Below are positions 6,962 through 14,714 of a stretch of DNA of 22,943 nucleotides, piece by piece. This DNA is from Cardiobacteriales bacterium (GTDB lineage Bacteria; Pseudomonadota; Gammaproteobacteria; Cardiobacteriales; Wohlfahrtiimonadaceae): assembly GCA_030150565.1 (NCBI GenBank), contig JASLFR010000027.1, forward strand, positions 1-22,943, read 5' to 3'. A program made the position numbers and the translations under genes. The stretch's first letter is position 1. Each line of letters starts with the position of its first letter. The notes below the pieces were generated by a model, which saw only the letters and a program-made list of their open reading frames with translations, was not told where the DNA came from and did not search any database.

Positions 6962-8704
6962 GTGAAATTAAATGGTGCAGAAATAATCATTCAAGCCTTA
7001 AAGAAGGAAAATGTTGAATGTATCTTTGGATATCCTGGGGGCGCTGTTCTGCCGCTCTATGACGAAATCTATAAACAAGATGAGATTGAGCATGTTCTCG
7101 TTCGTCACGAACAGGGAGCGACACATGCTGCCGATGGTTACGCTCGTACAACGGGTAAACCTGGTGTTGTTTTAGTCACTTCAGGACCTGGTTTAACCAA
7201 TGCTGTAACGGGTATTGCAACCGCCTATATGGACTCAATTCCGATGATTGTTCTCTCAGGACAAGTTGCGACAGGTCTCATTGGTCTTGATGCCTTCCAA
7301 GAGGTAGATACCGTTGGTATCACTCTTCCATGTGTAAAGCACAATTTTCTTGTTAAAGATGTTAATGATCTTGCTGAAACGATCAAAAAAGCATTCTACA
7401 TTGCAACAACAGGACGACCAGGCCCCGTTGTTATCGATCTACCTAAAGATGTAACAGTTCATTCAGCAAAATTTGAATACCCAGAATCGATCCATATGCG
7501 CTCTTATAACCCTACAGTTAAAGGGCACTCTGGGCAGATCAAGAAAGCTTATAACCTCATCATGAAAGCAAAACGCCCAATGTTCTACACAGGGGGAGGG
7601 ATTGTTATTGGTGAGGCGCATGAAGAGTTACGCGAATTTGTTAAAGCACTCAATGCGCCTATTACAAGCACATTGATGGGATTAGGCGCCTACCCTGGTA
7701 CCGACCCACAATTTCTGGGAATGCTCGGCATGCACGGTACATATGAAGCAAATATGGCGATGCATGAGTGTGATGTTCTTGTGGCTCTTGGAGCTCGTTT
7801 TGATGACCGAATTACAGGAACACTCGAACACTTCTGCCCCCATGCGAAAATCATCCATGTAGATGTTGATCCATCAAGCATCGCTAAAAATGTTGATGTT
7901 GATATCCCTATCGTTGGTGAGGCAAAACCTGTTCTAAAAGAGTGGCTTGAGATCCATAAAGAGGAGCAGCGTCAAATCGATCCTGAAGCGCTTAAGAAGT
8001 GGTGGAATCAGATTGACGAGTGGCGTGCGATGGAATCCCTTAAATATGTCAATAGTGATGAAGTGATTAAGCCTCAGTTTGTTGTTGAGAAACTTTTTGA
8101 GGTAACCAATGGGGATGCCATCATCACATCAGACGTTGGACAACATCAGATGTGGGCTGCTCAGTACTACCCCTTCAAAGAGCCGCGCCAATGGTTAAAC
8201 TCTGGCGGTCTTGGCACAATGGGTTTTGGTCTACCAGCAGCGATGGGGGCTAAAATTGCACGTCCCGATAGAGATGTTGCCTGTATTACAGGGGATGGAA
8301 GCATTCAGATGATGCTACAGGAGCTCTCAACTATGCTCCAGTACTGCACCCCTGTTAAGATCATCAATCTTAATAACGGCTATCTTGGAATGGTTCGTCA
8401 ATGGCAGGAGTTCTTCTTCCAAAAACGGTACTGTATGAGCTATTTTGACTCACTTCCCGATTTCATTAAGCTCGCGGAAGCGTATGGACATACAGGGGTT
8501 CAGATCAGAAAACCGAGCGATGTTGAACCAGCCTTAAGAGAGGCGTTTAAACAGAAAGATAAAACGATCTTTATGGATTTCATCACAGATCCTACTGAAA
8601 ACGTCTATCCAATGATTCCTGCTGGAAAAGGGCATCATGAGATGATCCTAGCGGGGCGCGATAAGATGGAAAACACCTCTAAAGAAGGGCTTGCACAAGT
8701 TTAA
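6962..8704 (+). CDS. ilvI: Acetolactate synthase large (catalytic) subunit
   Basis: From GTG at 6962 the protein is 580 residues, close to E. coli IlvI (574). It would condense two pyruvates, or pyruvate with 2-oxobutyrate, using thiamine diphosphate as the first common step to valine, leucine and isoleucine. E50 in RHEQGATHAADGYAR is the conserved ThDP-activating Glu. The ThDP/metal motif begins GDGS at about 445 and closes with NLNN. The family signature FGYPGGAVLPLYDE sits at 22-35. The C-terminal region (YLGMVRQWQ, AEAYGH) is closer to IlvI than to catabolic AlsS. An in-frame GTG at 6941 would add 7 residues but lacks a ribosome site. ilvH starts 14 bases downstream of the stop, as expected for holoenzyme subunits. 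Confidence 0.96.
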   Translation: MKLNGAEIIIQALKKENVECIFGYPGGAVLPLYDEIYKQDEIEHVLVRHEQGATHAADGYARTTGKPGVVLVTSGPGLTNAVTGIATAYMDSIPMIVLSGQVATGLIGLDAFQEVDTVGITLPCVKHNFLVKDVNDLAETIKKAFYIATTGRPGPVVIDLPKDVTVHSAKFEYPESIHMRSYNPTVKGHSGQIKKAYNLIMKAKRPMFYTGGGIVIGEAHEELREFVKALNAPITSTLMGLGAYPGTDPQFLGMLGMHGTYEANMAMHECDVLVALGARFDDRITGTLEHFCPHAKIIHVDVDPSSIAKNVDVDIPIVGEAKPVLKEWLEIHKEEQRQIDPEALKKWWNQIDEWRAMESLKYVNSDEVIKPQFVVEKLFEVTNGDAIITSDVGQHQMWAAQYYPFKEPRQWLNSGGLGTMGFGLPAAMGAKIARPDRDVACITGDGSIQMMLQELSTMLQYCTPVKIINLNNGYLGMVRQWQEFFFQKRYCMSYFDSLPDFIKLAEAYGHTGVQIRKPSDVEPALREAFKQKDKTIFMDFITDPTENVYPMIPAGKGHHEMILAGRDKMENTSKEGLAQV

Positions 8705-8718
8705 TGGAAAGGAACGTC

Positions 8719-9222
8719 ATGAATAATAATCGTCATATCATCTCAATCCTAATGGAGAACGAAGCGGGTGCTCTCTCGAAGGTTATTAACCTCTTCTCGG
8801 CACGTGGATACAATATTGAATCGATCTCTGTCGCTCCTACTGATGATGAATCACTCTCTCGCTTAACCCTTGTAACAACCGCTAATAGCAAGGTTGTTGA
8901 GCAGATTGTAAAACAATTGCACAAACTAATTGATGTTGTAAAGTTGACGGATCTAACCGAAGGGCCCCATATTGAACGTGAAATGATGCTCATTAAAATC
9001 AACGCAGCATCAGAGCGGAGTCGTTCAGAGCTCTTTAGACTCAACGATATCTTTCGTGGGCGTATCTTAGATGTGACACAAACCACATATACGATCGAAA
9101 TGACCGGAACCTACGAAAAGCTCAACGCATTTGTAAGTGCAGCATATGAATTAGGTGTTGTGGAGATTGTCCGCTCAGGCACCATCGGTTTAGCCCGAGG
9201 CTCAAAAGGCCTTACCCTATAA
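8719..9222 (+). CDS. ilvH: Acetolactate synthase small (regulatory) subunit
   Basis: This is 167 residues from the ATG at 8719, preceded by AAAGGAA (8708-8714). An ATG at 8704 would add five residues (MERNV) but overlaps the ilvI stop and has no good site. The N-terminal ACT domain, ISILMENEAGALSKVINLF followed by RGYNIESISVAPTDD, is nearly the textbook IlvH/IlvN sequence and should carry valine feedback sensing. The C-terminal half (IEREMMLIKI, VEIVRSGTIGLARG) is the second regulatory domain. It sits directly after ilvI and completes the AHAS holoenzyme. Confidence 0.96.
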   Translation: MNNNRHIISILMENEAGALSKVINLFSARGYNIESISVAPTDDESLSRLTLVTTANSKVVEQIVKQLHKLIDVVKLTDLTEGPHIEREMMLIKINAASERSRSELFRLNDIFRGRILDVTQTTYTIEMTGTYEKLNAFVSAAYELGVVEIVRSGTIGLARGSKGLTL

Positions 9223-9297
9223 AGCAGCCCAAAAGGCTTCATTTTCACCCTATTTTTTAATCAAATATTTCAAATATAAAATTTAAGGAAACAGTCA

Positions 9298-10314
9298 ATG
9301 AACGTTTTTTATGACAAAGATGCAGATATCTCGTTAATCAAAGGTACTACGGTTGCAATTATTGGGTATGGTTCACAAGGTCATGCTCATGCGCAAAACC
9401 TCAAAGATTCTGGCGTTAACGTAATTGTCGGTCTTCGTAAGAATGGCGCATCATGGGAGAAAGCAGTAAATGCTGGGCACAATGTAAAAGAGATTGCAGA
9501 AGCAACAAAAGAGGCTGATTTAGTAATGATTCTTCTTCCTGATGAGAATCAACCTGCTGTTTACTACGATGCGATCGAGCCAAATATCAAAGAGGGTGCT
9601 ACTTTAGCATTCGCTCACGGTTTTAACATTCACTACAATCAGATCGTTCCTCGTAAAGATCTCGATGTAATCATGGTTGCACCTAAAGGCCCGGGGCACA
9701 CGGTTCGCTCTGAGTATGTAAAAGGGGGTGGAGTTCCAACCCTTATCGCAATCTATCAAGATCAATCGGGTAAAGCGCGCGATATCGCTCTCTCCTATGC
9801 TTCAGCAAATGGGGGTGGTAAAGCGGGTGTTATCGAAACAACCTTCTCAGAAGAGACAGAGACAGATCTCTTTGGTGAGCAAGCAGTTCTCTGTGGTGGT
9901 GCTGTTGAACTTGTTAAAGCTGGTTTTGAGGTACTCACAGAAGCGGGTTATGCACCTGAAATGGCATACTTTGAGTGTTTGCATGAACTTAAATTGATCG
10001 TAGACCTCATGTATGAAGGTGGTATCGCAAATATGAACTACTCTATCTCTAACAACGCAGAGTATGGTGAATATGTTACAGGTGAAGAGATCATCACTAA
10101 AGAGACAAAAGAAGCGATGCGTAAAGCGTTAACACGTATTCAGACAGGTGAGTATGCGAAGATGTTCATTCAGGAGGGTGCATTAAACTACCCATCGATG
10201 ACTGCTCGCCGCCGCTTAACTGCTGAGCACCCAATCGAGAAAACAGGCGCTAAACTCCGTGCAATGATGCCATGGATTACTGAAAACAGCTTAGTTGACC
10301 AATCAAAGAACTAA
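9298..10314 (+). CDS. ilvC: Ketol-acid reductoisomerase, class I (short form)
   Basis: This 338-residue, NADPH- and Mg-dependent enzyme isomerises and reduces acetolactate to dihydroxyisovalerate, and the acetohydroxybutyrate analogue for isoleucine. The Rossmann motif GYGSQG is at 23-28, and R47 in GLRK suggests binding of the NADPH phosphate. H107 and K130 (APKGPGHTVRSEY) and the metal-binding acids D190, E194, E226 and E230 fall at the numbering of the Pseudomonas class I enzyme. The length is the short class, not the about 490-residue form of enterics. AAGGAA lies about 8 bases before the ATG. ilvC follows ilvH after 75 bases with no strong terminator between them. The ilvIHC order is common outside the enterics. 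Confidence 0.97.
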   Translation: MNVFYDKDADISLIKGTTVAIIGYGSQGHAHAQNLKDSGVNVIVGLRKNGASWEKAVNAGHNVKEIAEATKEADLVMILLPDENQPAVYYDAIEPNIKEGATLAFAHGFNIHYNQIVPRKDLDVIMVAPKGPGHTVRSEYVKGGGVPTLIAIYQDQSGKARDIALSYASANGGGKAGVIETTFSEETETDLFGEQAVLCGGAVELVKAGFEVLTEAGYAPEMAYFECLHELKLIVDLMYEGGIANMNYSISNNAEYGEYVTGEEIITKETKEAMRKALTRIQTGEYAKMFIQEGALNYPSMTARRRLTAEHPIEKTGAKLRAMMPWITENSLVDQSKN

Positions 10315-10350
10315 TTGATCACCGATCAATTTAAAACTAAGTCTTTAAAG

Positions 10351-10381
10351 TGCCTTAAGCGTTAAACCTTAGGGCATTTTT
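10351..10381 (+). terminator. Intrinsic terminator after ilvC
   Basis: TGCCTTAAG (10351-10359) pairs with CTTAGGGCA (10368-10376) as 9 pairs with one G-T, around an 8-base loop, followed by five T (10377-10381). It closes the ilv operon and lies 28 bases before the next gene. Confidence 0.88.
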
Positions 10382-10409
10382 GTCTATAGAATAAAATAGG
10401 AAGAGAAAT

Positions 10410-11771
10410 ATGAGTAAAGAGTGGACTCCAAGCAGTTGGCGTAATTTTAAAGCACACCAACTCCCCACCTATCCCGATCAAGAGGCATTAACAGCAGTTG
10501 AAAATCGCCTCCGTCAATCCCCTCCCCTCGTCTTTGCAGGAGAAGCTCGCTCTCTAAAAGCTCAGCTTGCTGATGCTGTTTACGGGAAAGCATTCCTTCT
10601 TCAGGGGGGAGATTGTGCTGAGAGCTTCGATCAATTTAGCTCTAACAATATTCGCGATACCTTCCGTGTGTTACTCCAGATGGCGGTTACACTCACATTT
10701 GCAGCAAAAAGCCCCGTCATTAAACTAGGACGCATGGCTGGACAATTTGCAAAGCCCCGCTCTTCTGATACTGAAACAGTCGATGGAGTCACGCTTCCGA
10801 GCTATCGGGGCGATATTATCAATGGCATTGCGTTTACACCTGAAGCGCGTGTACCAGATCCAGAACGGATGTGGCAAGCTTATGCTCAATCAGGCCTTAC
10901 GCTCAATCTCCTAAGAGCTTTTGCTCGTGGCGGTTACGCCGATCTTCATCATGTTCAGCGCTGGAACATGGACTTTGTTGGTGAAACTCGCTACTCAGAG
11001 CGTTATCAAGATCTTGCACTGCGTATTCAAGATGCGCTCCAATTTATGGAGGCGTGTGGCGTTGATTCCCGTACTTCTCCCACCGTTAATGAGACACAAT
11101 TCTACACCTCTCATGAGATGCTACTCTTAGGTTACGAAGAGGCGATGACCCGTGTCGATTCGACAAGTGGCGATTGGTACAACACCTCAGCACACCTCCT
11201 CTGGATTGGTGAACGTACCCGACAGCTCGATGGCGCTCATATTGAGTATGCAAAAGGGATCTCTAACCCTATCGGGGTAAAAGTGAGTCAAAAAATGGAA
11301 GATGATGAGCTGATTCGCCTCATCGACGCCCTAAATCCTGAGAATGAAGCAGGGCGATTAACCCTCATCACTCGCATGGGTGCAGACACTTTAAGTGAGC
11401 ACCTCCCCCGCATGTTACGTCGAGTAAAAGAGGAGGGTCGCAACGTTGTTTGGTGCTGTGATCCTATGCATGGAAATACCATCACTGATAGTGGCTATAA
11501 GACACGCCCATTTGACCGAATCCTCTTAGAAGTCAATAACTTCTTTGATGCTCACAATGCTGAAGGAACCTTTGCTGGTGGGGTCCATTTTGAGATGACA
11601 GGCGCTGATGTAACAGAGTGTTTAGGGGGTGGACAAAATATCACTTCTCAAGATTTAGAGAGCCGATACCACACTCACTGCGACCCTCGTCTCAACGCTC
11701 AACAGAGCCTTGAACTTGCGTTTTTAATCGCCGAGAAGCTAAAAGATCATAGAACAAAAGTTCGCACATAA
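10410..11771 (+). CDS. 3-deoxy-7-phosphoheptulonate (DAHP) synthase, class II
   Basis: This 453-residue enzyme would make DAHP from phosphoenolpyruvate and erythrose-4-phosphate, the entry step of the shikimate pathway. It is the plant/Mycobacterium-like class II type, not the AroFGH class I type. Metal ligands are visible by motif: C69 in QGGDCAES, the His of DPMHGN, the Glu of FEMTGADVTE and the Asp of HCDPRLN; these match Cys87, His369, Glu411 and Asp441 of the M. tuberculosis enzyme. Other family blocks are RMAGQFAKPRSSD, TSHEMLLLGYEEAMTR and GISNPIGVKV. AGGAAGAG lies before the ATG. It has terminators on both sides, so it appears monocistronic. Whether it serves general aromatic synthesis or a specialised pathway cannot be told here. 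Confidence 0.95.
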   Translation: MSKEWTPSSWRNFKAHQLPTYPDQEALTAVENRLRQSPPLVFAGEARSLKAQLADAVYGKAFLLQGGDCAESFDQFSSNNIRDTFRVLLQMAVTLTFAAKSPVIKLGRMAGQFAKPRSSDTETVDGVTLPSYRGDIINGIAFTPEARVPDPERMWQAYAQSGLTLNLLRAFARGGYADLHHVQRWNMDFVGETRYSERYQDLALRIQDALQFMEACGVDSRTSPTVNETQFYTSHEMLLLGYEEAMTRVDSTSGDWYNTSAHLLWIGERTRQLDGAHIEYAKGISNPIGVKVSQKMEDDELIRLIDALNPENEAGRLTLITRMGADTLSEHLPRMLRRVKEEGRNVVWCCDPMHGNTITDSGYKTRPFDRILLEVNNFFDAHNAEGTFAGGVHFEMTGADVTECLGGGQNITSQDLESRYHTHCDPRLNAQQSLELAFLIAEKLKDHRTKVRT

Positions 11772-11783
11772 GGTATAATAGCG

Positions 11784-11818
11784 AGCTACCCTATAAACGA
11801 TTTAGGGTAGCTTTTTTT
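11784..11818 (+). terminator. Intrinsic terminator after the DAHP synthase gene
   Basis: A perfect 10-bp stem AGCTACCCTA (11784-11793) / TAGGGTAGCT (11803-11812), with a 9-base loop, runs directly into seven T (11812-11818). It is the strongest hairpin in the plus-strand half of the window. Confidence 0.93.
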
Positions 11819-11835
11819 ATCTGTCGATCATCGTT

Positions 11836-11840
11836 AGGAG
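11836..11840 (+). promoter_or_regulatory. Ribosome binding site supporting a TTG start for accA
   Basis: AGGAG stands 6 bases before TTG at 11847. There is no usable ATG near the conserved N-terminus, and the TTG gives MDTNYLDFE, matching the family start MSLNFLDFE. Confidence 0.75.
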
Positions 11841-11846
11841 TCTGCA

Positions 11847-12797
11847 TTGGATACCAATTATCTCGATTTTGAAGCACCGATCTCAGAGCTAGATATTAAA
11901 ATTAATGAGCTAAAAAACTGGGATGAAGGCGAAGATTTAAGCTCCGCAATTGAGGCGCTTGAAGAGAAAAAACGTCAAAAAATTGATGCTATCTTCTCTA
12001 AATTAGATTCTTGGCAAGTTTCACAACTAGCGCGCCATGCGCTACGCCCCTACACGCTCGATTACATCGAGTTAATGCTTGAAGATTTCCAAGAGCTTCA
12101 TGGGGATCGCGCTTATGCAGATGACCATGCAATTATTGGTGGTTTAGCACGTCTTCAAGGTGAACCAGTAATGGTGATTGGTCATCAAAAAGGGCGTAAT
12201 ACAAAAGAGAAGATTCGCCGAAATTTTGGAATGCCTCGTCCTGAGGGATATCGCAAAGCGCTCCGACTAATGAAGATGGCAGAACGCTTCAATATTCCTA
12301 TCATTACCTTTATCGATACTCCAGGCGCATATCCTGGTATTGGAGCTGAAGAGCGGGGGCAGAGTGAAGCGATTGCTCGCAATCTCATTGAGATGAGCCA
12401 AATTCAAGTTCCTATTATCTCAACGGTTATTGGAGAGGGTGGATCAGGGGGTGCACTTGCAATTGGTGTTGCTGATCGCGTCTATATGCTTCAATACTCC
12501 ATCTACTCTGTTATCTCCCCTGAAGGGTGCGCTTCAATCTTATGGAAGAGCGCAGATAAGAGCAAAGAGGCAGCAGAAGCGATGGGAATCACCTCTGATA
12601 AAAACCTAGAGCTTGGTCTCATCGATGATGTTATTGAAGAGCCTCTTGGAGGGGCGCATCGTGACTACCAAGCGATGGCTGCAAAACTACAGCAACAGAT
12701 TACAAGCGAGCTTGCTAAGCTTAGAGAGCTTCCGATTGATCAACTCTTAGAAGCTCGATACAACAAGTTGATGAAATTTGGGACGTTTGACGAGTAA
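11847..12797 (+). CDS. accA: Acetyl-CoA carboxylase carboxyltransferase subunit alpha
   Basis: This 316-residue subunit, with AccD, transfers the carboxyl group from biotin on AccB to acetyl-CoA, the committing step of fatty-acid synthesis. It matches E. coli AccA along its length: NYLDFEAPISELDIKI at the start, RPYTLDYIELM, GDRAYADD, GHQKGRNTKEKIRRNFGMP, the glycine-rich acyl-CoA pocket VIGEGGSGGALAIGV and SPEGCASILWKSADK. The start codon is TTG, supported by AGGAG at 11836-11840. The preceding terminator leaves only 28 bases, so its promoter must overlap the terminator region or it depends on readthrough. The next gene starts 8 bases after its stop. accD is not in the window. Confidence 0.97.
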   Translation: MDTNYLDFEAPISELDIKINELKNWDEGEDLSSAIEALEEKKRQKIDAIFSKLDSWQVSQLARHALRPYTLDYIELMLEDFQELHGDRAYADDHAIIGGLARLQGEPVMVIGHQKGRNTKEKIRRNFGMPRPEGYRKALRLMKMAERFNIPIITFIDTPGAYPGIGAEERGQSEAIARNLIEMSQIQVPIISTVIGEGGSGGALAIGVADRVYMLQYSIYSVISPEGCASILWKSADKSKEAAEAMGITSDKNLELGLIDDVIEEPLGGAHRDYQAMAAKLQQQITSELAKLRELPIDQLLEARYNKLMKFGTFDE

Positions 12798-12805
12798 TAC
12801 GCTCC

Positions 12806-13684
12806 ATGAATAACTCTTTAACTCCACTTCTAGAGCGCTTCGATGCGCTCTTAGAACGTTTAGAGCCACTACTCCCACCAAAACAACCTCAATTCAATAT
12901 TGAGGATTACTCCGCTTTTTCATGGAAAAATTTTGGTAGGGGGGGGTATCTACAACCGATTGAACATCCCGCTAAAATTGAGTTCGAAAACCTCCACTCC
13001 ATCGATCGGCAAATTGGGATCATAAAACGTAATACTGAGCAATTTTTATCAGGATATCCTGCTAATAATATGCTTCTAACTGGTGCTCGTGGAACGGGAA
13101 AATCCTCCCTCGTTAAAGCGACTTTGGCACAATACCAAGATAGAGGATTAAAAGTGATCGAGATAGAGAGCGATGACCTCCATCAGCTCCCTCTCCTGCT
13201 TGCAGCGATTGAATCCTATCCCCATCCTTTCATCCTTTTTTGTGATGATCTCTCTTTTGAGGATGGCGATTCATCATACAAACCACTAAAAGCACTGTTA
13301 GATGGCTCATTGAGTGCCCCTGCAAAAAATATTCTGCTCTACGCAACTTCCAATCGTCGCCACCTTCTTCCTGAATATATGGAAGAGAATCGTGCTTATG
13401 AGCATAAAGGGGGAGAAGTTCATGCATCAGAAGCGAGCGAAGAGAAGATCTCTCTCTCTGAACGTTTCGGCCTCTGGGTCTCTTTCTACCCCTTCACGCA
13501 ATCAGATTATCTAAATATTATTCGTCAATGGTTAGAGCAATCTGCTCCCGATATCTCATATAATGATGAGATTGAGAAAGAGGCGCTTCAATTTAGTTTG
13601 CAAAGAGGCTCGCGAAGTGGCCGAGTCGCACATCAATTTGTTAAGGATTACATTGGTTCTTACCGTTTAGACCAACAGAAATAG
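12806..13684 (+). CDS. DUF815-family AAA+ ATP-binding protein
   Basis: This 292-residue protein has a clear P-loop ATPase core. Walker A is GARGTGKS (93-100), Walker B is FILFCDD (142-148), and a sensor-1-like TSNRRHL is at 181-187. A C-terminal GSRSGRVAHQF looks like the sensor-2 region. The layout FENLHSIDRQ followed by YPANNMLLTG and later SERFGLWVSFYPF is typical of the DUF815 family. Such proteins are widespread in Proteobacteria; to my knowledge the function is unassigned. It starts 8 bases after accA with no convincing ribosome site, so translation is probably coupled, and the SIS gene follows after 10 bases. The coding sequence carries a run of eight G (12939-12946) at codons 45-47, which could slip out of frame. 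Confidence 0.85.
   Translation: MNNSLTPLLERFDALLERLEPLLPPKQPQFNIEDYSAFSWKNFGRGGYLQPIEHPAKIEFENLHSIDRQIGIIKRNTEQFLSGYPANNMLLTGARGTGKSSLVKATLAQYQDRGLKVIEIESDDLHQLPLLLAAIESYPHPFILFCDDLSFEDGDSSYKPLKALLDGSLSAPAKNILLYATSNRRHLLPEYMEENRAYEHKGGEVHASEASEEKISLSERFGLWVSFYPFTQSDYLNIIRQWLEQSAPDISYNDEIEKEALQFSLQRGSRSGRVAHQFVKDYIGSYRLDQQK
12939..12946 (+). repeat. G8 homopolymer in the DUF815 ATPase gene
   Basis: Eight consecutive G encode part of Arg45-Gly46-Gly47 (AGG GGG GGG). One extra G would bring TGA into frame five codons after the tract. One G fewer also leads to a premature stop, before the P-loop. The tract is unusual in this AT-rich DNA. Confidence 0.9.
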
Positions 13685-13694
13685 GAAGAAAAAT

Positions 13695-14714
13695 ATGTCG
13701 AGTTATATGGCGCAAGAGATCCGAGAGATCCCAAATGTAGTAGAGAGTCAGCGCGAAAAAAATATCCCACAACTTCTTGAATTAGCTGAATTTATTCAAA
13801 AGCAGGATCCTGCGCATATTGTTACCGTAGGACGTGGTAGCTCTTATAATGCGAGTAATTATGCTAAATATCTCTTTGAGATCGGGCTCAATATTCCTGT
13901 TACAGTCTCAGCCCCTTCATTAAGCTCCATCTATGGGGAGTCACTAAAGCTACGCAATTCTCTCTTGATGGTGACCTCACAATCGGGACAGAGCCCTGAT
14001 TTAATCAAATTTGTAAAAAATGCAAAGAGTGGAGGCACAAAAGTTGTTGGAATTATCAACGATGAAACCTCTCCTTTAGCAAAAGAGTGTGACTTTCTCT
14101 TTGGTGTTACTGCAGGAGAAGAGAAGAGCGTTGCCGCAACCAAGAGCTATGTCGGAAGCCTCTCCATCTTCGCTTCAATCCTTGCCACATGGAAAGGGGA
14201 TAATGAGCTTGCAGACGCTATTCTCAATCTTCCTGACTATCTCGATCAAGCGCTCAATGTGGAGTGGCCCTACATGATCGACTCACTATCACAAACAAAT
14301 GATATGTTCTGTATTGGGCGGGGTGTTGGCCTAAGTACCGCAATGGAAGCAGCTCTAAAACTTAAAGAGACTTGCCAAATTCATGCTGAAGGAATCTCCG
14401 CTTCGGAAATTTTTCACGGCTCTGTCTCCCTTCTAAAAGAGAATTACCCCGTATTAAGCTTTGTCTCAACAGATGCCGCTCGCGCTTCCATGCTCGATAT
14501 CAACAAAAAGCTTGCTGCTTATAAAGCAAATGTATTAACTGTTGATATTAAAGGAAATGATAGCAATATTTTGGGTGTGCCTAAAGTGCATGAATTGCTT
14601 CAACCACTCGTTCAAATCACCGCTTACTATAAAGTAATTGAACAGCTAGCGATTCATAGAGGCTGTGATCCTGATACTCCCCCTAATCTGAAAAAAGTGA
14701 CTGAAACTGTATAG
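13695..14714 (+). CDS. SIS-domain glucosamine-6-phosphate deaminase, NagB-II type (GlmS-like)
   Basis: This is a 339-residue protein with two SIS sugar-phosphate isomerase domains (about 35-170 and 200-325), like the isomerase half of GlmS without the glutaminase half. SIS1 shows VGRGSSYNAS (45-54) and TSQSGQSPD (94-102). Residues lining up with GlmS catalysis are K222 and E225 (LKLKE), H241 (IFHGS) and K334 in the C-terminal NLKK loop, which mirrors NLAK around K603 of GlmS. It abuts nagA: its TAG (14712-14714) is followed at once by the nagA ATG. Shewanella-type NagB-II has this same context, so conversion of glucosamine-6-P to fructose-6-P and ammonia is the likely reaction. An AgaS-like specificity (galactosamine-6-P) is possible. 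Confidence 0.82.
   Translation: MSSYMAQEIREIPNVVESQREKNIPQLLELAEFIQKQDPAHIVTVGRGSSYNASNYAKYLFEIGLNIPVTVSAPSLSSIYGESLKLRNSLLMVTSQSGQSPDLIKFVKNAKSGGTKVVGIINDETSPLAKECDFLFGVTAGEEKSVAATKSYVGSLSIFASILATWKGDNELADAILNLPDYLDQALNVEWPYMIDSLSQTNDMFCIGRGVGLSTAMEAALKLKETCQIHAEGISASEIFHGSVSLLKENYPVLSFVSTDAARASMLDINKKLAAYKANVLTVDIKGNDSNILGVPKVHELLQPLVQITAYYKVIEQLAIHRGCDPDTPPNLKKVTETV

Noticed and set aside
8733..9086. Minus-strand ORF of 117 codons opposite ilvH
   Set aside because: It is the antisense shadow of a highly conserved regulatory subunit, with no known domain.
9223..9245. Possible terminator between ilvH and ilvC (AGCC/GGCT hairpin)
   Set aside because: The stem is only 4 bp and the following T run is broken, so it is too weak to claim.
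11774..11779. TATAAT as a promoter for accA
   Set aside because: No acceptable -35 lies 16-18 bases upstream, it has no extended -10, and RNA would start inside the terminator stem. It is kept only as a question.
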